Counted from the stretch's first letter, positions 9,060-18,040 are shown. The stretch is DNA of 64,000 bases from Shewanella metallivivens (GCF_028750675.1 NZ_JAQQPZ010000004.1:186001-250000), one strand, 5' to 3'. Program-made: numbers and translations. Notes: generated from the sequence alone by a model not told the origin.

Positions 9060-11105
9060 ATGAAGAACATTTTTAGCTTAAACACCATCAGTAAAAAGTT
9101 ACTCTTCATTTTGATGAGTGTTGCACTTGTTTCAACGGTAAGTGTCACCTTAGTTTTTAGTGCTTATGAGCTTACCTCTGCCAAACGTGAGCAAGTACAA
9201 AGCTTACAAAGCCTATCGGAGATGCTTTCACCTAACGTCACCGCGGCAGTGTTATTTGATGACCAAGACACAATTAAAGAACTCATTAAACCTGTACTGC
9301 TTCGCGCTGATATTTTATCTGTCAGTGTCACCAACATAGAAAACCAAGTTTTAGTACAATTGTTTGCCAAAAATATCAGCCCAGACAATCTAAACAACAA
9401 TACAGATCTCACTAACATATCCACCCCATTGTCTTTGGATAATCAAGGTTATGGTTATTTAACCATTATTGCTAATGACAGTTACATCAACGATAGGATT
9501 GCATTTTACATTAAGTTTTTGTTGTTTCTATTACTCTCCACCTTTGCAGTCAGTTTGTTTTTGTCAATATTGCTACAAAGAAAATTTTTGAGCCCGATTT
9601 TATACCTTGCTGAAACAGCAGAAAAAATCACCACATCACATGATTATAGTTTGCGGGCAAAACAACACTCCAAAGATGAAATCGGCCAGTTGACCACGTG
9701 TTTTAACAGTATGCTAGACACCATTGAGCAGCGTGAAAGCGTACTTGAAAGCCAAGTAAAATCTCGTACTGAAGAACTTGAGAATGCCAATATTCAATTA
9801 CATGAGTTTGCATACCAAGACGGTTTAACCAACCTACCCAATAGGCGCTATTTTTATAAAAAGCTACAGTCTCTGCTAGATATCGACGACATGCATTTTG
9901 CATTAATTTTCATTGACCTTGACGGCTTTAAAGAAATTAACGACACATTAGGCCACGATCACGGCGACTTACTGCTACACCAGGTGGCAAAGCGCTTACG
10001 TAACTGTGTTCGAGGTAACGATACCGTCGCGAGACTCGGTGGCGATGAGTTCACCTTAATTATTGAAGGTATTAACGATGTAGAGCGAGCCAGTGAAATC
10101 GCTCAAAAGGTCAAACAAAGCCTAATGCAATGTATCACCATCAACGGTGCACAAGTCTATGTCACTGGCAGTATTGGCTTAACGTTTTACCCGGCCGATG
10201 GGCGCAGTGTTGAGGATTTAGTTAGGCATGCGGACCAAGCCATGTATTTATCAAAGAGTAAAGGTCGTAATCGGTATGAGTTTTTCTCTTATATCATTGA
10301 AGAACAAGCCATTGAGAAACGCAAAATCATTGAAGAAATCCGCGTAGCGCTGAGAGAAGATCAGTTTGTTTTATATTACCAACCCATTTTTGACCTAGAC
10401 GGTATTAATGTCAGCAAAGCAGAAGCGCTGATCCGTTGGCAGCATCCTCAACATGGATTAATAGGCCCTAATGAGTTTATCCCCATCGCGGAACAAAACG
10501 GCCTGATAGAAGATATTGGTAACTGGGTTAGAGACCAAGCAATTAATGATGCCGCTCAGTGGTATTATATGTCGGGACAGATTTTACAAGTGAATGTTAA
10601 CAGCTCACCCATGCAATTTGATCGCGCCGGACAATGGGTAGACGACTGGATTTTAGCCTGCAATAAACAAGGTTTGCCAAGAGACACTATGGTGATTGAG
10701 GTCACTGAAAATACCTTAATGGATCCTGACTCTCCCATCCAACAACAAATGCATCGGTTGAAGCAGCATGGAATCCACATTGCCATTGACGATTTTGGCG
10801 TGGGTTACTCATCTTTAGCTTACTTACAAAGGCTAGACATCGATATTTTAAAAATCGATCGCTCGTTTATTCAGCACATGGAAACCAACGAAAGTAGCAT
10901 TGCCTTAGTCAGAGCGATTATTACCATGGCCAGTCACTTAAAAGTAAAAGTGGTTGCAGAAGGTGTTGAAACCAAAGGACAACACCAAATATTACAGCAA
11001 TTATCCTGTGATTATTTACAAGGGTATTTATTCGCTAAACCTATGACAGCTAAAGACTTTACACAAACCTACATAAAGCCTTTAACTGCTCAAGCTGTAC
11101 TGTAA
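9060..11105 (+). CDS. Membrane GGDEF-EAL protein (YfiN-like c-di-GMP enzyme)
   Basis: 681-residue inner-membrane signalling protein. Two transmembrane helices (about residues 12-34 and 150-175) enclose a periplasmic segment. A HAMP linker follows (DEIGQLTTCFNSM), then a GGDEF domain with an intact active site (RLGGDEF) and inhibitory site RGND, and an EAL domain with EALIRW, TENTLM, DDFGVG and KIDRSF. Both catalytic sets look intact, so it could make or degrade c-di-GMP. YfiN itself lacks EAL, so this is a bifunctional variant. I prefer the ATG at 9060 over a TTG at 9033 that would overlap yfiR. Third gene of the receptor/YfiR operon, so it is probably regulated by that YfiR through its periplasmic domain. 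Confidence 0.88.
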   Translation: MKNIFSLNTISKKLLFILMSVALVSTVSVTLVFSAYELTSAKREQVQSLQSLSEMLSPNVTAAVLFDDQDTIKELIKPVLLRADILSVSVTNIENQVLVQLFAKNISPDNLNNNTDLTNISTPLSLDNQGYGYLTIIANDSYINDRIAFYIKFLLFLLLSTFAVSLFLSILLQRKFLSPILYLAETAEKITTSHDYSLRAKQHSKDEIGQLTTCFNSMLDTIEQRESVLESQVKSRTEELENANIQLHEFAYQDGLTNLPNRRYFYKKLQSLLDIDDMHFALIFIDLDGFKEINDTLGHDHGDLLLHQVAKRLRNCVRGNDTVARLGGDEFTLIIEGINDVERASEIAQKVKQSLMQCITINGAQVYVTGSIGLTFYPADGRSVEDLVRHADQAMYLSKSKGRNRYEFFSYIIEEQAIEKRKIIEEIRVALREDQFVLYYQPIFDLDGINVSKAEALIRWQHPQHGLIGPNEFIPIAEQNGLIEDIGNWVRDQAINDAAQWYYMSGQILQVNVNSSPMQFDRAGQWVDDWILACNKQGLPRDTMVIEVTENTLMDPDSPIQQQMHRLKQHGIHIAIDDFGVGYSSLAYLQRLDIDILKIDRSFIQHMETNESSIALVRAIITMASHLKVKVVAEGVETKGQHQILQQLSCDYLQGYLFAKPMTAKDFTQTYIKPLTAQAVL

Positions 11106-11111
11106 GGTTAC

Positions 11112-12095
11112 TTATCGATTAACATCAACAACCACGCGGCCTCTTACCTTACCTTCCATTAATTGATTGGCCACATTAACCGCCTCAGCCAAACTGACTT
11201 CCTTGACGATGTCATCAAAAAGGGTTGGCTCAATAATCTCTGCCAAACGTTGCCAAGCTTCAACACGATCCGCAATTGGGCGCATCACACTATCAATACC
11301 GGCTAAGGTCACACCACGTAAAATAAACGGTGCTACACTCGCAGGTAAATCCATTCCCTGTGCTAAGCCACAAGCAGCTACAGTTCCGCCATAGCGGGTG
11401 CTAGCACATACATTCGCTAATGTGTGACTACCGACAGAATCTACCGCACCAGCCCAACGTTCTCTCGCTAAAGGACGACCTGGTTCAGATAGCGTTGCTC
11501 TATCGATAATCTCACTGGCACCCAGTTTTTTCAGATAATCGCTTTCATCTACACGACCCGTTGACGCAACAACGGTATAACCTAGTTTAGCTAAAATAGC
11601 GATGGCAAAACTGCCAACCCCACCATTAGCACCAGTCACTAAAATTTCACCTTTATCTGGCGTAACACCATTTTTTTCAAGGGCGATAACACACAACATT
11701 GCGGTATAACCTGCCGTCCCAATCGCCATCGCTTGACGTGGAGTAAACGCGCTTGGCAGTGCAATTAACCAATCACTTTTTAAACGTGCTTTAGTCGCGA
11801 GTCCACCACAATGGGTTTCACCCACACCAAAACCATTTAACAACACAGTATCGCCAGCACTAAATTTATCACTGTCGCTTTGTTCAACAATTCCCACTAA
11901 ATCGATACCAGGCACCATCGGAAAACTACGAACAACAGGTGCTTTACCCGTAATAGCCAGTGCATCTTTGTAGTTTAATGTACTGTAAAGTACGTTCACG
12001 GTCACGTCGCCCTCTGGCAATACAGACTCGTCAATATTTTTAACGGTAGTGCGATAACCTTGGTCATCTTTTTCAATTAGCATGGCGTTAAACAT
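11112..12095 (-). CDS. acuI: AcuI/YhdH-type acrylyl-CoA reductase (MDR family)
   Basis: Zinc-independent medium-chain dehydrogenase/reductase of 327 residues. YhdH/AcuI enzymes reduce acryloyl-CoA to propionyl-CoA with NADPH and protect cells from acrylate, for example during DMSP breakdown. Family features include LNYKDALAITGK near residue 45 and a nucleotide-binding GANGGVGSFAIAIL near residue 155. The start has a clear AGGAG. It follows a TetR gene on the same strand, with a TAGAC-N5-GTCTA operator in the 60-base gap, matching an acuR-acuI arrangement. No DMSP lyase or CoA transferase gene is nearby, so acrylate as natural substrate is an inference from the family. Confidence 0.85.
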   Translation of the reverse strand: MFNAMLIEKDDQGYRTTVKNIDESVLPEGDVTVNVLYSTLNYKDALAITGKAPVVRSFPMVPGIDLVGIVEQSDSDKFSAGDTVLLNGFGVGETHCGGLATKARLKSDWLIALPSAFTPRQAMAIGTAGYTAMLCVIALEKNGVTPDKGEILVTGANGGVGSFAIAILAKLGYTVVASTGRVDESDYLKKLGASEIIDRATLSEPGRPLARERWAGAVDSVGSHTLANVCASTRYGGTVAACGLAQGMDLPASVAPFILRGVTLAGIDSVMRPIADRVEAWQRLAEIIEPTLFDDIVKEVSLAEAVNVANQLMEGKVRGRVVVDVNR

Positions 12096-12110
12096 GATTT
12101 ACTCCTAATT

Positions 12111-12125
12111 TAGACTGATCGTCTA
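12111..12125. promoter_or_regulatory. Operator TAGAC-N5-GTCTA before acuI
   Basis: A perfect inverted repeat, TAGACTGATCGTCTA, lies 16 bases upstream of the acuI start. The same half-sites recur upstream of the TetR gene at 12800-12814, which points to autoregulation and control of acuI by that repressor. Confidence 0.7.
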
Positions 12126-12155
12126 TTAATAGTTAAAAAATTTTTACGTGTACAA

Positions 12156-12788
12156 CTATTTTGGTAAAGCTGCGATAAATAAGTCGCAAAAATTATCCAG
12201 CGGTGTGCCACTCTCAACTAGCTTTGCGCGGCTCACAGCACCTTCCCAACCCACCCAAAAGTTCTCTGCTAGTAATTGGCAGTTAGCATCAGTAGCAATT
12301 TGCCCATGCAATACCGCATCCTCAAGGCATTTGGCTAAGCAATTTTGCCAGCTGGCAAATATGGCTATCAGTTGCGGCCTAAAACTCTCTGGTAGTGCCC
12401 CGACTTCTTGCCCTAAATTCCCGACCAAACAGCCTCGTTTAAAATCATAGCGAGTCATCCCCGCTTTAGCATCTGCCACAAAATGACGGATCCGAGTTAA
12501 CGGTAGGTGAGTGTCATCGTAAAGATGGTTGGTTAATTTAGTTAAGAAGTAATCTGCATAATTTTGCAATACAGCCTGACCAAATGCTTCTTTACTGGAG
12601 AAGTAATGATAGAAAGAGCCTTTAGGTACCCCCACCTTTTTTAAAATAGGCTCAATACCCGACGAGGCAAAGCCTTGCTCGGTAAGCTGTTCAAGGCCGC
12701 TTCTAATAAGTGCAGCCCGAGTATCTGGATTTTCTCGAGATACTTTTGGTGGTCGACCTCTACGAGGTTTGGCGTTATGTTCATTCAT
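12156..12788 (-). CDS. acuR: TetR-family repressor, AcuR-like
   Basis: TetR/AcrR regulator of about 210 residues. The N-terminal helix-turn-helix is typical (GIEPILKKVGVPKGSFYHYFSSKEAFGQ). The C-terminal part resembles regulators of the AcuR/YjdC type. The frame is open further upstream, but I start at the ATG at 12788 (MNEHNAKPRRGRPPK): the longer version would place a 15-bp operator inside the coding region, and regulators of this type usually start with such a basic RRGRPP stretch. The ribosome site is weak. It is probably cotranscribed with acuI, 60 bases downstream. The acuR name rests on gene pairing with acuI and twin operators, not on an alignment. Confidence 0.78.
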   Translation of the reverse strand: MNEHNAKPRRGRPPKVSRENPDTRAALIRSGLEQLTEQGFASSGIEPILKKVGVPKGSFYHYFSSKEAFGQAVLQNYADYFLTKLTNHLYDDTHLPLTRIRHFVADAKAGMTRYDFKRGCLVGNLGQEVGALPESFRPQLIAIFASWQNCLAKCLEDAVLHGQIATDANCQLLAENFWVGWEGAVSRAKLVESGTPLDNFCDLFIAALPK

Positions 12789-12799
12789 TAACCACATAT

Positions 12800-12814
12800 T
12801 AGACCGAACGTCTA
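12800..12814. promoter_or_regulatory. Operator TAGAC-N5-GTCTA before the TetR gene
   Basis: TAGACCGAACGTCTA is a perfect inverted repeat with the same half-sites and spacing as the one before acuI. It starts 12 bases upstream of the chosen TetR start codon, where bound repressor would block transcription. Confidence 0.7.
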
Positions 12815-13393
12815 TTAAATAGCAATGTTCTATATCAAAATCATGCAATGGTGCAATAAAACAGACGGTTTTGTGATTTACCCGCGTCTCATCTTTCACT
12901 CTATTGATACTCATATCACGACCAAATCATTACACCTCAAATAATTTGACGCAAAATAATTTTAGGTCTAACAACATTATATTTTCAGCTTAAAGTGGAC
13001 ATCCTCGACACCAAGTAGCATCGATAAAATCGTGTTCATTTGCCGCAAAATCGGCGAGCTAGCCCCTTTGAAAAAACAAATCCAACCAATGAACTCGGTA
13101 TTAAAAAGTCAGTTTTATCATCATAAAAGCGAATAACGACCAAAAATACCAATCGATTAGAAAAAACATTTATAAAAAATAATGCGCCGCTTGCCCCTAT
13201 AGGCTATGGGATGCGGCCCAACACAATGACTCTAACATCCTCAAAAACCTGTGCTTCATCTTGCATTAGATTGGAATTAGACAGGCAAATAGTGTTAATA
13301 TAATTAGACCACTAACTAATTTAGTGGTTTTTTTATTGCTATTTTTTAACTATTTATTGCTAACGCCAATATTTACTTGCTCAGGAGGGCACA
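12815..13393. other. Intergenic region upstream of the proline genes
   Basis: No coding potential seen. It separates the divergent acuR and proline modules and contains one terminator-like hairpin (13308-13335) that no annotated gene explains, so an attenuated leader or a small RNA is possible. Confidence 0.4.
13308..13335 (+). terminator. Terminator-like hairpin with no obvious upstream gene
   Basis: ACCACTAA (13308-13315) pairs with TTAGTGGT (13321-13328) over a 5-nt loop, followed by a seven-T run. It reads as a rho-independent terminator on the plus strand, about 60 bases before the first gene of the proline cluster. Confidence 0.55.
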
Positions 13394-13570
13394 ATGTCGA
13401 CAGACATTCAGACAGAAGAAAATCTCATCACACAACTTTGGCATAAATCAGTTTCAAAACTTACCTATGCGACTCAACTACTGTGCTTATTTGCCATATT
13501 AAGTACCTATCTCTTTGTCATGTTGAAACCTAATGGGATTCAAAATAACAAAGCGTTAGGAGGCCAGTAG
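13394..13570 (+). CDS. Small single-pass membrane protein upstream of putP
   Basis: A 58-codon gene too short for most ORF lists. It begins with ATG at 13394 preceded by a near-perfect AGGAGGG five bases upstream. The product has an acidic N-terminus (MSTDIQTEEN), a basic segment (WHKSVSKLTYA), a single hydrophobic helix (about residues 25-44) and a short C-terminal tail. Its stop codon lies 3 bases before the putP start, and the AGGAGG serving putP lies inside its last codons, so the two are probably translationally coupled. I do not recognise the family. By analogy with small partners of solute:sodium symporters such as YhdT with PanF, it may be an accessory subunit; that is inference. Confidence 0.75.
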   Translation: MSTDIQTEENLITQLWHKSVSKLTYATQLLCLFAILSTYLFVMLKPNGIQNNKALGGQ

Positions 13571-13573
13571 TTC

Positions 13574-15070
13574 ATGCATTATTTAACGTATGTCTCATTA
13601 GCCATTTATTTCATCGTTATGCTTTGCATTGGTCTGTTTGCTTTTAAGAAGTCAACCAGCGATGTGTCTGGTTACATTCTTGGCGGCCGTAAGGTGAGCC
13701 CACAAGTCACAGCATTGTCTGCAGGCGCATCTGACATGAGTGGTTGGATGTTAATGGGTCTACCTGGCGCAATGTTTTTAGTGGGTTTTGAAACCCTCTA
13801 CATTGCAATTGGCTTATTAATTGGTGCCATGGTTAATTACCTATTAGTTGCGCCCAAACTAAGGGTTTACACCGAAGTGGCGAATGACGCCCTGACGATC
13901 CCTGAGTTTTTTGCCAAACGCTTCCATGCTCCAAACAGTAATATCCGTATTATTGCAGCGGTTATTATTGTTATCTTTTTTACGCTATACACCTCTGCAG
14001 GCTTAGTCGCAGGCGGTAAATTATTTGTGTCAGCGTTTGATCTCAATTATGAGCTAGGTTTAATCGTCACCTTAGCGGTCGTGGTGTCATACACCTTACT
14101 CGGTGGTTTTTTAGCCGTAAGTCTGACTGACTTTGTTCAGGGCTGTATTATGTTTGTCGCTTTAGTCTTGGTGCCTGTTGTGGCATACCAAGAATTTTCT
14201 AACGCCGAGAAAATGATGAACTTTGCTTATGAGTCAATTCCGCATTTTTCTGAAGGCATGCAAAACGTCACCATGTTGGGGTTAATCTCTAGCTTGTCTT
14301 GGGGTTTAGGCTACTTTGGCCAGCCACATATTATTGTGCGTTTTATGGCGATTCGTTCAGTATCAGACATTAAAGCCGCTCGCCGAATTGGTATGAGTTG
14401 GATGACGGTAACGATTGTAGGCGCTCTTGCTACCGGTCTTGTAGGGATTGCATACGCAAACAAATTCGACATGAAATTAAGCGACCCAGAAACCATTTTC
14501 ATTGTCTTCTCAGAATTGTTATTCCACCCTTTGATCAGCGGCTTTTTATTAGCAGCGATTTTAGCAGCAATCATGAGCACAATTTCATCACAGCTTTTAG
14601 TGTCTTCTAGCTCTTTAACTGAAGATATCTACCGTGTTGTTTCAAAGAAAGAAGCAACCGAGCAAGAAATGGTGAAAATGGGCCGTTTCGGTGTTGCAGG
14701 CGTTGCGATTGTGGCCAGTTTATTAGCGCTTGATCGCTCAAACAGCATTTTATCGTTAGTGAGTAATGCATGGGCTGGTTTTGGCGCGGCATTTGGTCCT
14801 CTTGTATTGTTTAGCCTTTATAAACACAACCTCACCCACAAAGCAGCCGTTGCAGGTATTGTCTCAGGTGCAGCTACCGTCCTATTTTGGATATATGCCC
14901 CTGTACTTGCCGATGGCAAAGCACTGTCTAGCTTAATGTACGAAATGATCCCAGGCTTCATTGTAAGCAGTGTGGTTATTTGGGTAGCAAGTGCATTAGA
15001 TACTGACCCTTGTAAGAAAACAGTTGATACCTTCCACGAAGCCGGCCGCGTATTAGCTGAGCAGAAATAA
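13574..15070 (+). CDS. putP: Sodium/proline symporter PutP
   Basis: 498-residue member of the solute:sodium symporter family with about 13 transmembrane helices. PutP-type landmarks are visible: GGRKVSPQVTALSAGASDMS near residue 38, carrying the sodium-binding serine region, and FGQPHIIVRFMAI near residue 250. Length matches E. coli PutP (about 500). It takes up proline with sodium. It is followed 13 bases later by proB and then proA, so uptake and biosynthesis of proline sit in one cluster, which suggests osmoprotection rather than proline catabolism; no putA is present. The AGGAGG site lies in the preceding small gene. Confidence 0.92.
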   Translation: MHYLTYVSLAIYFIVMLCIGLFAFKKSTSDVSGYILGGRKVSPQVTALSAGASDMSGWMLMGLPGAMFLVGFETLYIAIGLLIGAMVNYLLVAPKLRVYTEVANDALTIPEFFAKRFHAPNSNIRIIAAVIIVIFFTLYTSAGLVAGGKLFVSAFDLNYELGLIVTLAVVVSYTLLGGFLAVSLTDFVQGCIMFVALVLVPVVAYQEFSNAEKMMNFAYESIPHFSEGMQNVTMLGLISSLSWGLGYFGQPHIIVRFMAIRSVSDIKAARRIGMSWMTVTIVGALATGLVGIAYANKFDMKLSDPETIFIVFSELLFHPLISGFLLAAILAAIMSTISSQLLVSSSSLTEDIYRVVSKKEATEQEMVKMGRFGVAGVAIVASLLALDRSNSILSLVSNAWAGFGAAFGPLVLFSLYKHNLTHKAAVAGIVSGAATVLFWIYAPVLADGKALSSLMYEMIPGFIVSSVVIWVASALDTDPCKKTVDTFHEAGRVLAEQK

Positions 15071-15083
15071 TTAAGAGGATATG

Positions 15084-16190
15084 ATGTCAACTTCACATTG
15101 GAAACGCATTGTCGTTAAAGTGGGCAGTGCACTAATTGCGCCTCATGAACAGGGCTGTAGCAGTCATTATTTATTGGGAATAGCCCAATTTATCGCAACA
15201 TGTCGCGCCCAAGGTTGCCAGGTCGTGCTCGTGTCATCGGGTTCTGTTGCAGCAGGGAAACACCATTTTTCTGATGTTGCAGATCCGAGTGTTTCACTTA
15301 AAAAAGCCATGGCCGCAGCAGGTCAAGCCGACATGATGGCCACATGGGACAAGCTATTCGATTTTGCATCTGCACAGTTACTAGTGACGCATGGTGACTT
15401 ACGTGATCGTGAACGCTACGTCAGCATTAAAGACACCATCTTTACCTTGCTAGATCATGGCTTGCTACCCATCATCAACGAAAACGATGCAGTAACAACC
15501 GATAAATTACGTGTTGGCGACAACGATAATTTATCGGCCATGGTCGCAGCAGCCGCTGATGCTGATGCGTTGATTATTTGTTCAGACGTGAAAGGGTTGT
15601 ATACCAAAAACCCTAATTTGCATGATGATGCCAAACTCATCAAACAAGTCAGTGATATCAACCCAGATATTTATGCCATGGCAGGAGGGGCAACCAGCAG
15701 CGTAGGTACTGGTGGAATGCGCACCAAAATCCAAGCGGCCGAAAAAGCCATTTCACATGGTATCGAAACCATGATTGTTGACGGCTTTGATGCAGATACC
15801 TTTAACCAACTTCTGAAAGGTCAAAATCCTGGGACTTTATTTACCCCGTATGACGAACCCATGCAGGAACATTTACATTGGATGACTCATACCTCTCAAG
15901 TACAGGGTGAATTAATTGTCGAAAATGACTTTGACAACGACCTAGAAAAACAAAATTCGCAACTGACCAGTGACGATGTAGTCGCCGTAAAAGGTAACTT
16001 TTCCGTCGGTGATACCATTTTAGTGCGTAAAGGCGATGGCACTAGATTGGCAAAAGCCAAATCAAATTACAGCAGTTGCTTACTTCATTTTATTTCTGAT
16101 CAAGAAGACCGAGAATTTGCCAATAACGCGCAGCAAAAAACCGGCCCTTTAATTTCAGACAAGAACATCGCCATTTTGGAGAAAACATGA
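15084..16190 (+). CDS. proB: Glutamate 5-kinase
   Basis: First enzyme of proline synthesis: phosphorylates glutamate with ATP in the cytoplasm. The amino-acid kinase fold is clear (VVKVGSALI at the N-terminus, LVSSGSVAAG, INENDAV, GDNDNLSA and GTGGMRTK). The C-terminal region (about 275-368) corresponds to the PUA domain but looks diverged. Of two adjacent ATG codons at 15081 and 15084, the second has better spacing from AAGAGG. Its last four bases overlap the proA start (ATGA), indicating translational coupling. The full length is normal for the family. Confidence 0.95.
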   Translation: MSTSHWKRIVVKVGSALIAPHEQGCSSHYLLGIAQFIATCRAQGCQVVLVSSGSVAAGKHHFSDVADPSVSLKKAMAAAGQADMMATWDKLFDFASAQLLVTHGDLRDRERYVSIKDTIFTLLDHGLLPIINENDAVTTDKLRVGDNDNLSAMVAAAADADALIICSDVKGLYTKNPNLHDDAKLIKQVSDINPDIYAMAGGATSSVGTGGMRTKIQAAEKAISHGIETMIVDGFDADTFNQLLKGQNPGTLFTPYDEPMQEHLHWMTHTSQVQGELIVENDFDNDLEKQNSQLTSDDVVAVKGNFSVGDTILVRKGDGTRLAKAKSNYSSCLLHFISDQEDREFANNAQQKTGPLISDKNIAILEKT

Positions 16191-17434
16191 GCTTAATAAA
16201 GACCTTATCTCAAAATGCAGCCATTGCAGCACAATCACTTGCCATTTTAGACGAGCAAGTAAAAAACACCATATTGCTCGACATGGCGCGTGCGCTACGT
16301 GCGCACAGTGATGAAATTATCAAGGCTAACCAATTGGATTTAGCCAATGCAGAAAGCGCCAACATGGGCTCAGCAATGTTAGATCGGTTAACACTGAACA
16401 ACGACCGCATTGAATCAATGGCTTCGGGGATTGAAACTGTAGCATCACTGCCCGACCCTGTCGGTATTGAACGCGATTTAGGTGACAGACCCAATGGCTT
16501 AAGTATTCGTAAAATGCGCGTACCATTAGGTGTTGTATGTATGATTTACGAAGCACGTCCTAATGTTACCGCAGATGCTGGCGCCTTATGCTTTAAATCA
16601 GGTAATGCGGTTATTTTACGTGGAGGTAAAGAAGCGTTGCACTCAAGTAAAATGATTGCCTCTATTTTACAAAAAGTGCTCGAAGTGTATCAGTTACCTC
16701 CGGCGCTCATTACTGTAGTGCCCGATCCTGATCGCGGCTTAATGATGGAGCTCATGCAGCAACGTGATTATATCGATGTGATTATTCCACGTGGCGGTGA
16801 AGGGTTAATTAATTTTGTCACCGACAATAGTAAGGTGCCGGTTATTCAGCACTTTAAAGGTGTTTGCCATTTATATGTTGATAAGGATGCCGATCTTGAG
16901 ATTGCAATGGCATTATTACTCAATGGTAAAACCCAGCGTACCGGCGTATGTAACGCGCTAGAGGGATTGATTGTCCATAAAGATATTGCAACAGCGTTTT
17001 TACCAAAAGTAGCGCAAGCATTAGCTGAACACAAGGTAACGATTAACGCATGTCAGCAGGCAAAATCATACTTTGACGCTTGCAAGGTCATGAATAATGA
17101 TGACTTTGGTCAAGAGTATTTAGACCTCGAAATTGCCATTAAGCAAGTGGATGACTTCGACGGCGCCATTAACCATATCCGTCGTTTTGGTAGCCACCAT
17201 ACTGAGGTGATTTGTACTCAAAATGACGTTACTGCCGCACGTTTTCAACGCACGGTAGATGCCTCTGTAGTAATGGTGAATGCATCATCTCGCTTCTCTG
17301 ATGGCAGCGAGCTGGGTCTTGGCGCTGAAATTGGTATTGCTACCAGCAAGCTGCATGCTTACGGTCCTATGGGACTAGAGTCACTCACTACTGAAAAGTA
17401 CCTGGTGAGTGGTGTCGGTCAAGTACGCGCATAA
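16187..17434 (+). CDS. proA: Gamma-glutamyl phosphate reductase
   Basis: Second enzyme of proline synthesis: NADPH-dependent reduction of gamma-glutamyl phosphate to glutamate semialdehyde. It belongs to the aldehyde dehydrogenase superfamily. Visible landmarks are MIYEARPNVTADAGALCFK, ILRGGKEA, the IPRGGEGLI segment, and the catalytic cysteine in KTQRTGVCNALE. The 415-residue length is standard. It overlaps proB by four bases. The likely transcription stop is a hairpin about 107 bases downstream, inside the opposing Nudix gene. Confidence 0.95.
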   Translation: MSLIKTLSQNAAIAAQSLAILDEQVKNTILLDMARALRAHSDEIIKANQLDLANAESANMGSAMLDRLTLNNDRIESMASGIETVASLPDPVGIERDLGDRPNGLSIRKMRVPLGVVCMIYEARPNVTADAGALCFKSGNAVILRGGKEALHSSKMIASILQKVLEVYQLPPALITVVPDPDRGLMMELMQQRDYIDVIIPRGGEGLINFVTDNSKVPVIQHFKGVCHLYVDKDADLEIAMALLLNGKTQRTGVCNALEGLIVHKDIATAFLPKVAQALAEHKVTINACQQAKSYFDACKVMNNDDFGQEYLDLEIAIKQVDDFDGAINHIRRFGSHHTEVICTQNDVTAARFQRTVDASVVMVNASSRFSDGSELGLGAEIGIATSKLHAYGPMGLESLTTEKYLVSGVGQVRA

Positions 17435-17500
17435 TCTTATTTAGCTTTAGCGTCAGCGAGTTAGATCATTGACGAATATAAGTTGAACTGCACCAGATGA

Positions 17501-18040
17501 TTAATCACACTTTAACAGTTCTTGTTTAATCAGCTTTAATAAAAAGGTCTCTCGTTGTATCGAGAGGCCTTTTTTGTTGCTGTTTGCCATAGTATCGAGA
17601 TTATGTTGAATCGCGGCATCAATATCCATCCACACTGGCACCATGCCATTATTGATTTCATGAGCCTCAAACTGGGTTTCCCCTATCTCGTCAGCAATAT
17701 TACACACATAACAGTATGACAGCATGTTCACTGACTCAAACCCATCTCTGCGCCACGGACGATATTCTTGATACAAGCCAAACGGAATAACATCACCCAC
17801 CACTTGCGCGCCGGTTTCTTCTTGTAACTCGCGAATTAAACCCTGCTCAATATGCTCACCGTCATCAACTCCACCACCGGGTAATGAATAGTCATGATAG
17901 CGCCTTGTGTACACCATCAAAATTTGATTACCGCGCAGCACAATCGCTCGTGCGGCCAAACGCGTTAGCATGGTCGATTGATTATTATTGACGAAATCGA
18001 CAGGCGTTTCAGGATGATAACTGGTCGTTAAATGGCGCAT
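17501..18040 (-). CDS. Nudix hydrolase
   Basis: 179-residue Nudix enzyme. The Nudix box is intact (GGGVDDGEHIEQGLIRELQ followed by EETG), with the catalytic REXXEE glutamates. Members hydrolyse nucleoside diphosphate derivatives; the exact substrate cannot be read. The gene converges on proA, and its last codons contain a hairpin with a T run on the opposite strand. That places a likely proA terminator within this coding sequence. Confidence 0.85.
   Translation of the reverse strand: MRHLTTSYHPETPVDFVNNNQSTMLTRLAARAIVLRGNQILMVYTRRYHDYSLPGGGVDDGEHIEQGLIRELQEETGAQVVGDVIPFGLYQEYRPWRRDGFESVNMLSYCYVCNIADEIGETQFEAHEINNGMVPVWMDIDAAIQHNLDTMANSNKKGLSIQRETFLLKLIKQELLKCD
17541..17574 (+). terminator. 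Likely terminator of the putP-proBA operon inside the Nudix gene
   Basis: AAAAAGGTCTCTCG pairs with CGAGAGGCCTTTTT (one mismatch, 6-nt loop) and ends in a T run on the plus strand, about 107 bases after the proA stop. It overlaps the 3' coding end of the convergent Nudix gene. Confidence 0.65.
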
